NCBI GenBank assembly: GCA_016188005.1
Contig: JACPIQ010000002.1
Coordinates: 1 to 64,000 of the forward strand
Source: Candidatus Rokuibacteriota bacterium
GTDB lineage: Bacteria > Methylomirabilota > Methylomirabilia > Rokubacteriales > CSP1-6
Reading direction: 5' to 3'
DNA: 64,000 nucleotides
Shown in pieces: positions 14,605 to 24,576 of this stretch (the first letter of the stretch is position 1; every line of letters begins with the position of its first letter). Both the position numbers and the translations under genes were made by a program. The notes below the pieces were generated by a model that ran no database searches, had not been told where the DNA came from, and worked only from the letters and a program-made list of their open reading frames with translations.

Positions 14605-15327
14605 ATGCGCTGGCTGTCGCCGGTGCCGCGAGCGGCGGACGCGCTCGAGCTGCTGGACGGGCCGGCGTCCTTCCCGGACCGTCGCCGGAGCCTCCTGGAC
14701 GTGGCGCGGCTCAACGGCCTCTTCGGCGGCCGGCGCGTCACCCTGGCGCAGGTCAAGCGGCTCCTGGCGCGCCTGCCCGCGGACCGGACGGTCACCATCC
14801 TCGACCTCGGGACCGGGGCGGGCGACATCCCCGTGGCGCTGGTCCGCTGGGCCCGGCGCGTCCGCCGGCCCGTGCGCGTGTACGCCCTCGACCGCGACGC
14901 GGCCACCCTGCGCGTCGCCCGCGACCTCGTCGGGCCCCATCCCGAGATCGTGCTCGTGCAGGCCGACGCCATGGCCCTGCCTCTCCGTCCCGGCGCCGTG
15001 GACGTCGTGATCTCCGCCCTCACGCTCCACCACCTCGAGCCCGCCGCCGCCACCCGCTGCCTCGCGGTCATGGACGAGGCGGCCCGCGTCGGCATCGTCG
15101 TGAACGACCTCTCCCGGAGCCGCGCGGCGTGGGCGCTGGTCTGGCTGGCGACGCGCTTCCTCGCCAGGAGCCCGCTGTCGCGACACGACGGACCGCTCTC
15201 GGTGCTGCGCGCGTACACCGCGGAGGAGCTCCGCGCACTCGGCGCCCGCGCCGGGCTTGGGCGCGTCGAGATCCGGCGCTACCCGCCGCTGCTGCGGCAC
15301 TGCCTCGTGAAGGCCAAGGCGCCGTGA
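14605..15327 (+). CDS. Class I SAM-dependent methyltransferase
   Basis: A 240-residue protein with the SAM-binding motif ILDLGTGAGDIPVALVR (Asp67 to Asp74), an acidic residue after strand 2 (YALDRDA), QADAMALPL in the motif III position and ALTLHHLE after strand 4. These are standard for small-molecule class I methyltransferases. It starts one base after the polyketide synthase stop, so it probably methylates that enzyme's phenolic or pyrone product, or its quinone derivative. Acceptor atom (O or C) cannot be decided. Confidence 0.88.
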   Translation: MRWLSPVPRAADALELLDGPASFPDRRRSLLDVARLNGLFGGRRVTLAQVKRLLARLPADRTVTILDLGTGAGDIPVALVRWARRVRRPVRVYALDRDAATLRVARDLVGPHPEIVLVQADAMALPLRPGAVDVVISALTLHHLEPAAATRCLAVMDEAARVGIVVNDLSRSRAAWALVWLATRFLARSPLSRHDGPLSVLRAYTAEELRALGARAGLGRVEIRRYPPLLRHCLVKAKAP

Positions 15328-16535
15328 CCCGCGACGTCGACGTCACCATCGTCGGGGCCGGACCCGCCGGCAGCGCGACGGCGATCCTGCTGGCCGAGCG
15401 CGGCTGGACCGTGCGGCTGCTCGACAAGGCCACCTTTCCGAGGCCGAAGGTGTGCGGCGAGTACCTGTCGCCCGAGGCCTCGCGGATCCTGGACCGCCTC
15501 GGCGTCCTCAAGGACGTCGACGCCGCCCCCGCCCAGATGCTTCCGGGCATGCGGATCATCGCTCCCGACGGCACGCGGCTGGATGGCGAGTATCGGGCGG
15601 CCGGGCCCTGGCGCGCCTATCGCCAGCACGCTCTCGCCCTGCCGCGCGAGAAGCTGGACGCGATCCTGCTGAACCGGGCCCGGAGCTTCCCGGTGGAGGT
15701 GGGTGAGCGCCGGCGCGTGACCGGGCTCCTCGTGGAGGGCGACCGCGTGGTCGGGGTGCGCGCCGAGGATCCTGACGGCCGCCGCTGGGAGGCGAGGAGC
15801 CGGCTCGTGGTGGGCGCCGACGGTCGCGGCTCCGTCGTCGCCAGGCAGCTCGGGCTCGTCCGGGCGCGGCGCCTGAAACGCATGGCGCTCGTCAGGCACG
15901 TGGAGGGTCTCACGGGCTTCGACGGCTGCGGCGAGATCTACGTGGATCCGCCCGACTATGCCATCCTCAACCCGGTCGCCCCCGGGCAGGTCAACCTGAG
16001 CCTGGTGGTGCCGTTCGTCCACGCCGTGGCCTTCCGCGGGCGCATGGAGGCCTTCTTCGACGCGCGGCTCAAGCAGCTGCGCCACCTGGACATGCGCCTC
16101 GAGGGCATGCGCCCGGCGGGGCGGCTGCGGGTCCTCGGTCCGCTGGCCTACCGGATCGTGGCGCCGCGCCATGCCGGCGTGGCGCTGGTGGGTGATGCGG
16201 CGGGCTTCCTCGATCCGTTCACGGGAGACGGGCTCTTCACCGCGCTGCGCTCCGCCGAGTTCCTGGCGGAGGCGGCTCACGCTGCGCTCGGCGAGGGGCC
16301 GGTCTCGGCGCAAGCGCTGGTCCCCTACTGGCGGGCCCGCCGCCGCGCCTTCGGCGCGAAGGAGCGCGTCACGCGTGGGCTGCAGGTGGTGATCGCGCAT
16401 CGGCGCCTTGCCAACCTGGCCGCCCACCTCCTGGCCAGCCGCCCGGCGCTGCTGGGGACGCTCATGGGCGTGATCGGCGACTTCGTGCCGCCCGGGGAGC
16501 TGCTGCGCCCCTCCCTCCTGCGCCGCGCCCGCTGA
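15324..16535 (+). CDS. FAD-dependent oxidoreductase of the geranylgeranyl reductase-like family
   Basis: A 403-residue flavoprotein starting at GTG 15324, which overlaps the methyltransferase stop (GTGA). It has the FAD-binding motif VGAGPAGSATA near residues 10-20, PRPKVCGEYLSPEA near 40-53, GADGRG in the middle and GDAAGFLDPFTGDGLFTAL near 290-308. The PxxKxCGExLSP and GDAAGFxDPFTGDG patterns are characteristic of geranylgeranyl reductase-type enzymes, which reduce prenyl or alkene bonds, and of related hydroxylases. In this operon it may hydroxylate or reduce the polyketide product. Hydroxylase and reductase roles cannot be separated by sequence. Confidence 0.88.
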   Translation: MTRDVDVTIVGAGPAGSATAILLAERGWTVRLLDKATFPRPKVCGEYLSPEASRILDRLGVLKDVDAAPAQMLPGMRIIAPDGTRLDGEYRAAGPWRAYRQHALALPREKLDAILLNRARSFPVEVGERRRVTGLLVEGDRVVGVRAEDPDGRRWEARSRLVVGADGRGSVVARQLGLVRARRLKRMALVRHVEGLTGFDGCGEIYVDPPDYAILNPVAPGQVNLSLVVPFVHAVAFRGRMEAFFDARLKQLRHLDMRLEGMRPAGRLRVLGPLAYRIVAPRHAGVALVGDAAGFLDPFTGDGLFTALRSAEFLAEAAHAALGEGPVSAQALVPYWRARRRAFGAKERVTRGLQVVIAHRRLANLAAHLLASRPALLGTLMGVIGDFVPPGELLRPSLLRRAR

Positions 16536-16558
16536 CGGACCCCCGGACTCGCACGACG

Positions 16559-16609
16559 CCCCGGGCGCCGCCTTGCCTTCGGAGCTCCGAGGCGGGACCC
16601 CGGGGCTCA
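16559..16609. terminator. GC-rich nested inverted repeat between convergent genes
   Basis: Between the convergent oxidoreductase and M23 peptidase genes, CCCCGGG near 16559 can pair with CCCGGGG near 16600, and inside it CCGCCT pairs with AGGCGG. This nested hairpin may end transcription from both sides. No T-run follows, so confidence is low. Confidence 0.35.
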
Positions 16610-18040
16610 GCGCGCCCGCCGCGGTCGAAGCCTCCGGATCGGGGCGGCGGCAGGCTCCGCATCGGCGGTGGCGGCGGGCTGATCGGCCTCGAGGAGCGCG
16701 ACGTTGGCCTCGCGGAGCGGTCGGCCGATGTGGTCGCGGATCCACTTGCCGTCCCACCACTCGAGCGGCGTCACCGAGATCCCGTGGATGAGGACCTCGT
16801 AGTGGAGGTGATCGCCCAGGGCGAGCCCGGTGGCCCCCGAGCGGCCCAGCTCCTGGCCCTTCTGCACCCCGTCGCCGTCCTTGACGCCGATGGTGGACAG
16901 ATGCCCGTAGAGCGTCATGAGGCCCAGGCCGTGGTCCACGACCACGGTGTTGCCGTAGATCGTGAGCGGCCCGGCGAAGACCACCCGCCCGGCATTGGCC
17001 GCGGGCACCACGCTCTGCTTCACCGAGGCCAGGTCATAACCCAGGTGCACCTGAGCGTCCACGTCCCGGCCACCGTAGCGGTACACGCGCGCCTCGGCGA
17101 AGTTGGAGAAGACCTTGGTGTTGCGCGGCTGGAGGAAGGCCCCTTGCCACAGCGGGCTTGGCGCGGTCCGCGCCGCCAGCTCCCGCTTGGTCTGCTCGGC
17201 CGTCCGGCGCAGGTCCCGGTTCACGGTGAGGAAGGCGGCCAGCACTTGCTCGGGCGGGATGGCGCCGCGCCCCGGCAAGAGCTCGGGCAGCTTGGCCGCG
17301 AGAAACTCCGGCTTGAGCTCGACGACGCCGTCCGGGAAGCGCCGGGGCTTGATCTCGGCCGGGACCGGTCGAGAGGTGGTGTTGCCGGCCTCGTCCTGCG
17401 CCGTCACCGCGATGGGGGCCGACGGGGGCGCCTCCCAGGGCAGGGCCACCATGGCGGCGTAGAGTCCCGCTTCCGGCTGGCCCACGGGGTAGGCGGGCAG
17501 GAAGATGCCGCCCACGTTGACGCCGAGCCGGGCGCCTCCCCTGGCGCGGAAGACCACGAGGCCCCCGCCCCCCTGGGCCAGGTAGCGCGTGCTCGAGATG
17601 ACCTCCAGCGCGGGGGGCGTGAGGTCGAGCGTGACCGGCACCGTGAGCACGGGCCGGTCGTCCACGCGGAGCGGCCGCCAGAAGCCGTCGCGCGCGAACA
17701 CCTCGAGCGTGGCCGCGCCCTCGCGCAGGCCGAGTCCCGAGCCGTCGACCGTGAGCTGGATGCGCTGCTGGAGGGCGCCGCCCGCGAAGCTCTGGCGCGC
17801 CAGGACGGCGCGGCCCTGCCCCTGGACGAGCCGCAACTCGGCCGACTCGATGCCGCCGCGCGCGGCAGTGAGGGTGATGCCGAGCGGCGTCCTGAGGCCG
17901 ATGTGGCGCAGCGGCGGTGTCAGCTCGGCGCGGATACTGGGCACGTTCTGCCTCCACGCCAGGAAGGAGAGGCCGCCGACGATCACGAGCACGGAGACGA
18001 CGACCAACAGGACCCAGAATCGCACGCCGGAGCGAGCCAC
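16607..18040 (-). CDS. M23 family metallopeptidase (LysM-less, membrane-anchored murein hydrolase)
   Basis: A 477-residue protein with one N-terminal membrane anchor (FWVLLVVVSVLVIVGG). A long beta-rich region, probably periplasmic, is followed by a C-terminal peptidase M23 (LytM) domain. The metal site is visible as HLGYD near residue 333 and HLHYE near 414, with GNTVVVDHGLGLMTLYGHLS between them. Such enzymes cut peptidoglycan cross-bridges during growth or division, or act as degenerate activators. Because both zinc motifs are intact, hydrolase activity is likely. The frame opens with GTG at 18040; no better ATG is in frame. It is divergent from the GlcG-like gene. Confidence 0.9.
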   Translation of the reverse strand: MARSGVRFWVLLVVVSVLVIVGGLSFLAWRQNVPSIRAELTPPLRHIGLRTPLGITLTAARGGIESAELRLVQGQGRAVLARQSFAGGALQQRIQLTVDGSGLGLREGAATLEVFARDGFWRPLRVDDRPVLTVPVTLDLTPPALEVISSTRYLAQGGGGLVVFRARGGARLGVNVGGIFLPAYPVGQPEAGLYAAMVALPWEAPPSAPIAVTAQDEAGNTTSRPVPAEIKPRRFPDGVVELKPEFLAAKLPELLPGRGAIPPEQVLAAFLTVNRDLRRTAEQTKRELAARTAPSPLWQGAFLQPRNTKVFSNFAEARVYRYGGRDVDAQVHLGYDLASVKQSVVPAANAGRVVFAGPLTIYGNTVVVDHGLGLMTLYGHLSTIGVKDGDGVQKGQELGRSGATGLALGDHLHYEVLIHGISVTPLEWWDGKWIRDHIGRPLREANVALLEADQPAATADAEPAAAPIRRLRPRRAR

Positions 18041-18132
18041 CGCGCCATCATACCGGCGGCGCCCCGGGGCGTCAATTTGCGCGTCCTCGCGCGCGCCCGC
18101 GCGTGGTAGTAAGGGTGGAAAGGGAGGACTCC

Positions 18133-18573
18133 ATGAGTCACGTCGAGCCCACGTGTCGCCTCACCGAGGCCGGCGCCGCCGCCATCATGGCGGCCGCCGT
18201 CGCTCAGGCCCATGCCCTGGGCATTCCCATGTCCGTGGCCATCGTGGACGCCGGCTGCCACCTGCTCCTCTTCACGCGCACGGGCGGCGGCAAGCCCCAC
18301 ACCGTGCGCATCGCCCAGGCCAAGGCGCGCGCCGCGGCCTCGAACCGGCTGCCCAGCGGCAAGACCGGCTCCACGGGCCACGAGCTGACCGACTTCGGCG
18401 CGCTGGCATTGACCCTGGCGGCGGGGCCCGAGATCTACGCCGGCTTCCCCGGCGGGCTGCCCATCGTGGCCGGGGGGCAGTGCGTGGGCGGCATCGGCGT
18501 GAGCGGCGGCACGGGAGAGCAGGACGTGGAGGTCGCGCGCGCCGGCCTGGAGGCCTTCGCGCCCGGCCCATAG
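18133..18573 (+). CDS. GlcG/HbpS family heme-binding-like protein
   Basis: A 146-residue protein of the GlcG/HbpS (DUF336) family: LTEAGAAAIMAAAVAQAHAL at the N-terminus, VAIVDAGCHLLLFTRTGG in the centre, and GGLPIVAGGQCVGGIGVSGG at the C-terminus. Members include a heme-binding redox sensor partner (HbpS) and proteins encoded beside glycolate or diol metabolism genes; the biochemical role of most is unproven. The ATG is preceded by GGGAGG. No heme- or metal-related gene is adjacent, so its role here is open. Confidence 0.85.
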   Translation: MSHVEPTCRLTEAGAAAIMAAAVAQAHALGIPMSVAIVDAGCHLLLFTRTGGGKPHTVRIAQAKARAAASNRLPSGKTGSTGHELTDFGALALTLAAGPEIYAGFPGGLPIVAGGQCVGGIGVSGGTGEQDVEVARAGLEAFAPGP

Positions 18574-18640
18574 AGGCCGGCGCGCCCCGTCGCTCGCTCA
18601 ACGGTTCGCCTGCCGCCACGGGGAGTTGGCGCCAGCGTCC

Positions 18641-18669
18641 TTGACACCCACGACCCCTTTGGATAGAGT
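18641..18669 (+). promoter_or_regulatory. Sigma70-type promoter of the nuoLMN operon
   Basis: TTGACA at 18641-18646 and TAGAGT at 18664-18669 are separated by exactly 17 bp, 29 bp upstream of the nuoL ATG. In such GC-rich DNA this is a strong match. Confidence 0.75.
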
Positions 18670-18673
18670 GATG

Positions 18674-18687
18674 CGGGTTTGTACCCG
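18674..18687. promoter_or_regulatory. Inverted repeat CGGGT-ttgt-ACCCG in the nuoL leader
   Basis: A perfect 5-bp inverted repeat with a 4-base loop falls at the expected transcription start of the nuoL promoter. It could be an operator half-site pair or a small 5' hairpin that shapes initiation. Function is inferred from position only. Confidence 0.4.
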
Positions 18688-18698
18688 AAAGCACAACC

Positions 18699-20564
<1,866 letters not shown>

Positions 20565-20578
20565 TGACTCACTAGCTC

Positions 20579-22087
20579 ATGCTGCTGTCCACCGTCACGT
20601 TCCTGCCGGTCGCGGGCGCGGTCGTCATCGCGCTCCTGCCGCGGGCCCAGGAGCGGCTGGCGCGCTCCCTGGCGCTCCTGACGACCCTGGCGGCCTTCGT
20701 CATCTCGCTCCCGCTCTACACCGGGTTCGACGCGGGGCAGGCCGGCTACCAGTTCGTCGAGCGCGGGGACTGGATGCCCTCCCTGGGCATCACCTATCAC
20801 CTGGGCATCGACGGGATCAGCCTGCTGCTCGTGCTCCTCACGACCTTCCTGATGCCGCTGGCGGTCCTGTCGTCCTGGCACTCCATCGAGCGCCGGTGGA
20901 AGGAGTTCGCCGTCACCATGCTGCTGCTGGAGACGGGGATGCTCGGCGTCTTCGTGGCGCTGGACCTCTTCCTCTTCTACGTCTTCTGGGAGGCCATGCT
21001 GATCCCGATGTACCTGATCATCGGGATCTGGGGCGGCACGAACCGCGTCTACGCGGCCCTTAAGTTCGTCCTCTACACCCTGGCGGGCTCGGTGCTGATG
21101 CTGGTCGCCATCCTGGCCCTGTACTTCCAGCACGGCGCCGCCACCGGGATCTACACCTTCGACCTGCCCGTGCTGGCCCGCTACCTCGTGCCGGCGGGGC
21201 TCGGCCAGAACCTCCTCTTCCTCGCCTTCGCGCTGGCCTTCGCCATCAAGGTGCCGATGTTCCCCTTCCACACCTGGCTGCCGGACGCCCACGTGGAGGC
21301 GCCGACGGCGGGCAGCGTGATCCTGGCGGGCGTGCTGCTGAAGATGGGCACCTACGGATTCCTGCGGTTCTGCCTGCCGCTCTTCCCGCAGGCGAGCCTG
21401 GCCTTCGCCCCCTGGATCGTCGCCCTGGCGATCGTCGGCATCATCTACGGTGCCTGGGTCTCCACCGTCCAGCCGGACCTGAAGAAGCTCGTGGCGTATT
21501 CCAGCGTGAGCCACCTGGGCTTCGTGATGCTCGGCCTGTTCGTGTTCAACGCCCAGGGACTGGTGGGCGGCATCATCCAGATGGTGAACCACGGCCTCAG
21601 CACGGGGGCGCTCTTCCTCCTGGTAGGGATGATCTACGAGCGACGTCACACGCGGCTCATCGCCGACTTCGGCGGGCTCTGGAAGGTGATGCCCGCCTAC
21701 AGCGCCCTCTTCCTGATCGTGGCGCTGTCCTCGCTGGGGCTGCCGGGCCTCAACGGCTTCGTGGGCGAGTTCCTGATCCTCGTCGGCGCCTTCCAGTGGA
21801 ACGTGACGGTGGCGGCGCTGGCCACCACCGGCATCATCTTCGCCGCGGTGTACCTGTTGTGGATGTACCAGCGCGTCGTCTTCGGCGAGGTGACGCGGGA
21901 GGAGAACCGCCGTCTGGCCGACCTCTCGGCGCGCGAGTGGGTCGTGCTGCTGCCGGTGCTGGCGCTCATCGTGTGGATCGGCGTCTACCCGGCGCCCTTC
22001 ACCGGGGTGACCGAGGCGAGCGTGCAGGCCCTCCTCGCCCAGGTGCATGCCAAGGCCGCCGCCACCGCCGCCCTGGTGCCGCGGTGA
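20579..22087 (+). CDS. nuoM: NADH-quinone oxidoreductase subunit M
   Basis: A 502-residue antiporter-like subunit of complex I with about 14 membrane helices. Family landmarks are [16 protein letters not shown], which carries the functionally important Glu, then [20 protein letters not shown] near residues 225-244, and [13 protein letters not shown] near 306. It lies 14 bp after nuoL and its stop overlaps the GTG start of nuoN, so all three pumping subunits are made from one message. Confidence 0.96.
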   Translation: MLLSTVTFLPVAGAVVIALLPRAQERLARSLALLTTLAAFVISLPLYTGFDAGQAGYQFVERGDWMPSLGITYHLGIDGISLLLVLLTTFLMPLAVLSSWHSIERRWKEFAVTMLLLETGMLGVFVALDLFLFYVFWEAMLIPMYLIIGIWGGTNRVYAALKFVLYTLAGSVLMLVAILALYFQHGAATGIYTFDLPVLARYLVPAGLGQNLLFLAFALAFAIKVPMFPFHTWLPDAHVEAPTAGSVILAGVLLKMGTYGFLRFCLPLFPQASLAFAPWIVALAIVGIIYGAWVSTVQPDLKKLVAYSSVSHLGFVMLGLFVFNAQGLVGGIIQMVNHGLSTGALFLLVGMIYERRHTRLIADFGGLWKVMPAYSALFLIVALSSLGLPGLNGFVGEFLILVGAFQWNVTVAALATTGIIFAAVYLLWMYQRVVFGEVTREENRRLADLSAREWVVLLPVLALIVWIGVYPAPFTGVTEASVQALLAQVHAKAAATAALVPR

Positions 22088-23544
22088 GCCCGACCCTCGT
22101 CCTGCCCGTCATCAGTTTCCGCGCCATCGCGCCGGTCACGGTGGTGGCGGCGGCCGCCTGCCTCCTGCTGCTCCTCGATCTCCTGCCGACGCGGGGCCGC
22201 AAGGACCACCTGGGCGTCGTGGGGCTGGCGGGCGTCGTCCTGTCCATGATCCTCACGCTGAGCCTCTGGGGGTCCGACGAGCGGGCGTTCAACGGCATGG
22301 TGCGGCTCGACGGCTTCGCCCTCTTCTTCGACCTCGTCATCGGCTTCGCCACCGGGCTCGTGCTGCTGCTCTCACTCGACTACCTGCGGCGCCAGGGGAT
22401 GGAGTCGGGCGAGTTCTACATCCTCGTCCTCTTCGCGGCCGTCGGCATGATGCTCATGGCGGCGGCGGGGGACCTCATCGTGGTCTTCCTGGGCCTCGAG
22501 ATCATGTCGCTGTCGCTCTACGTCCTGGCCGGCTGGTTCGTGGGGCGGCTCGAGGCGGGCGAGGCCGCCATGAAGTACTTCCTCCTCGGCGCCTTCGCGT
22601 CGGGCTTCTTCCTCTACGGCATCGCGCTCATCTTCGGCGCCACGGGCTCGACCAACCTCGACCGGATCGGCGTGGCGGTGGGGGCGGGCGCCGGGCGCGA
22701 CCCGCTGCTGCTGATCGGGCTCGGGCTCCTGGTGGTGGGCTTCGGCTTCAAGATCTCCTCGGTGCCCTTCCACATGTGGGCCTCGGATGTGTACCAGGGC
22801 GCGCCGACCTCCGTGACCGCGCTCATCGCCACCGGCTCCAAGGCGGCGGCCTTCGCCGCGCTCCTCCGCGTGCTCCTCTCCGCAATGCGGGCGGCCCAGC
22901 CCGACTGGACGATGCTGATGTGGTGGCTCGCCGTGCTCAGCATGACGGTGGGCAACGTCGTCGCCCTCGCCCAGCAGAACATCAAGCGGATGCTCGCCTA
23001 CTCCTCCATCGCGCACGTGGGCTACATCCTCGTGGGCGTGGTGGCGGGCGGGGCGCTGGGCGGCGGCAGCGTGCTCTTCTACCTGCTCGTCTATACCTTC
23101 ACCACCGCGGGGGCCTTCGGCGTCATCCTGCTCCTCGAGCGGGAGGGGCGGGAGGCGGTGGAGGTGGGCGACCTGGCGGGTCTCGCCACGCGGCACCCGG
23201 TGCTGGCGCTCGCCTTCTCCGTGTTCCTGCTCTCGCTGACCGGCATCCCGCCCATGGCAGGCTTCGTCGGGAAGTTCTACCTCTTCGGGGCAGCCGTGCG
23301 AACCGGGTACGTGTGGCTCGCCGTGATCGGCGTGCTCAACTCGGCCATCGCCGCCTACTACTACCTCCGGCTGATCGTCTACATGTACATGCGCGACCCC
23401 GCGGGCGCCCCGACCGTCCTGGTCCCGTCCTTCCCGGCGGGGCTCGCGCTGGCCGTCGCCCTGTGGGGCGTGGTGCAGCTCGGGGTGCTGCCCGCGCCCT
23501 TCCTCGATCTGGCCCAGGCGGCCGTCCTCCCGCTGCTCCGGTAG
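22084..23544 (+). CDS. nuoN: NADH-quinone oxidoreductase subunit N
   Basis: A 486-residue antiporter-like complex I subunit with about 14 helices. It shows [17 protein letters not shown] near residue 137, [20 protein letters not shown] near 229 and [14 protein letters not shown] near 308. Translation most likely starts at GTG 22084, overlapping the nuoM stop as GTGA. Its TAG stop coincides with the left edge of a long repeat element, so the element sits exactly at the end of the operon's last nuo gene. Confidence 0.95.
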   Translation: MSPTLVLPVISFRAIAPVTVVAAAACLLLLLDLLPTRGRKDHLGVVGLAGVVLSMILTLSLWGSDERAFNGMVRLDGFALFFDLVIGFATGLVLLLSLDYLRRQGMESGEFYILVLFAAVGMMLMAAAGDLIVVFLGLEIMSLSLYVLAGWFVGRLEAGEAAMKYFLLGAFASGFFLYGIALIFGATGSTNLDRIGVAVGAGAGRDPLLLIGLGLLVVGFGFKISSVPFHMWASDVYQGAPTSVTALIATGSKAAAFAALLRVLLSAMRAAQPDWTMLMWWLAVLSMTVGNVVALAQQNIKRMLAYSSIAHVGYILVGVVAGGALGGGSVLFYLLVYTFTTAGAFGVILLLEREGREAVEVGDLAGLATRHPVLALAFSVFLLSLTGIPPMAGFVGKFYLFGAAVRTGYVWLAVIGVLNSAIAAYYYLRLIVYMYMRDPAGAPTVLVPSFPAGLALAVALWGVVQLGVLPAPFLDLAQAAVLPLLR

Positions 23545-23784
23545 TGCCGGGCCGGCTGGCTTCGCCATGCTCGCTCACGCTCGCATGACTCCCATATCCG
23601 CTCGTCTTGCCTGCGGCTGCGCCTCGCTCAGCCACGTTCTCGGTCGTCGCCAGCGCTCAACGTACACCCACGTACGCCTCGCGCCCGCCGCTTCGCTCCC
23701 CTCCCGGCTTCGCTCGCCTCGCCTTCGGCTGCGGCTCCCATGGCGATCCTCGGGCCTCGTCTGGCTCGCCATCCGTCCCGGCAC
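23544..23784. repeat. Composite intercistronic repeat with terminal inverted repeats (type R, copy 2)
   Basis: GTGCCGGGCCGGCTGGC at 23544-23560 is inverted at 23768-23784 (15 of 17 matching). The 241-bp interior holds the core shared with the 10.4-kb copy (CTCAACGTACACCCACGTAC, 23657-23676). It also holds two reverse-oriented type A sequences, one at 23591-23629 (CCCATATCCGCTCG onward) and one near 23708-23742. It fills the gap between nuoN and the HAD gene, overlapping the nuoN stop and ending 6 bp before the next GTG. Confidence 0.8.
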
Positions 23785-23790
23785 CGAGCT

Positions 23791-24576
23791 GTGACGCTGC
23801 GGTTTCCGTACCGGGGCTGGCTCTTCGACCTGGACGGGACGGTCTACCTGGGCGAGCGGCTCATCCCGGGCGCGGCCGAGGCCGTCGCCGCCCTCCGCCA
23901 GGCCGGCCGGCGCGTCGCCTTCCTCTCCAACAAGCCGCTCCAGACCCGCGCCGACTACGCCGCCAAGCTCTCCCGCCTGGGCATCCCGGCCCAGGCCGAC
24001 GACGTCATCAATTCCTCGCTGGTGCTGGCGCGCCACCTCCGCGGGCTCGACCCGGGGGCCCCGGTGTTCGTCATCGGCGAGCCGCCCATGATCGCCGAGA
24101 TGCGGGCGCACGGCTTCGAGGTGCGGGAGGACGAGCGCGTGCGCTGGGTCGTGATCGCCTTCGACCGGACCTTCACCTATGCGAAGCTCAACACGGCGCT
24201 CCAGGCCGTCAGGCGCGGAGCGCGCCTCATCGCCACCAACCCGGACCGCACCTGCCCCGTCGAAGGCGGGGAGATCCCCGACTGCGCGGGCATGATCGCC
24301 GCCGTGGAGGCCGTCACCGGGCGCACGGTGGAGGCCGTGGTCGGCAAGCCGTCGCCGATCATCCTCGAGGTGGCGCTCGCCGCCCTCGGCGTGCGGGCCG
24401 ACGAGGCGGTGATCGTCGGCGACCGCCTGGAGACCGACATCACCATGGGCAAGCGTCTGGGGCTGGGGACCATCCTCGTGCTGAGTGGGATCACCCGGGC
24501 CGGCGATCCCCGAATCGCCGCGCTCGCTCCCGACCACGTGGTACGATCGATCGCGGAGCTGATCGCGACACCATGA
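23791..24576 (+). CDS. HAD superfamily (subfamily IIA) phosphatase, candidate glycerol-3-phosphate phosphatase
   Basis: A 261-residue NagD/PGP-like HAD hydrolase. Motif I is FDLDGTVYLGE (residues 12-22), motif II the Ser of LSNKPL near 49, motif III Lys in VVGKPSP near 187 and motif IV GDRLETDITMGK near 210. A C2a-type cap lies between motifs II and III. The frame is open back to ATG 23740, but that part is repeat-derived, so GTG 23791 is chosen. Its stop overlaps the glpD start (ATGA). Being first in a glycerol-phosphate operon, it may dephosphorylate glycerol-3-phosphate or a related sugar phosphate; this is inferred from context. Confidence 0.85.
   Translation: MTLRFPYRGWLFDLDGTVYLGERLIPGAAEAVAALRQAGRRVAFLSNKPLQTRADYAAKLSRLGIPAQADDVINSSLVLARHLRGLDPGAPVFVIGEPPMIAEMRAHGFEVREDERVRWVVIAFDRTFTYAKLNTALQAVRRGARLIATNPDRTCPVEGGEIPDCAGMIAAVEAVTGRTVEAVVGKPSPIILEVALAALGVRADEAVIVGDRLETDITMGKRLGLGTILVLSGITRAGDPRIAALAPDHVVRSIAELIATP

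Noticed and set aside
23567-23794. A 75-codon ORF between nuoN and the HAD gene
   Set aside because: It is made of repeat sequence (type R core and reversed type A units), and its peptide is low-complexity Arg/Leu/Ser.
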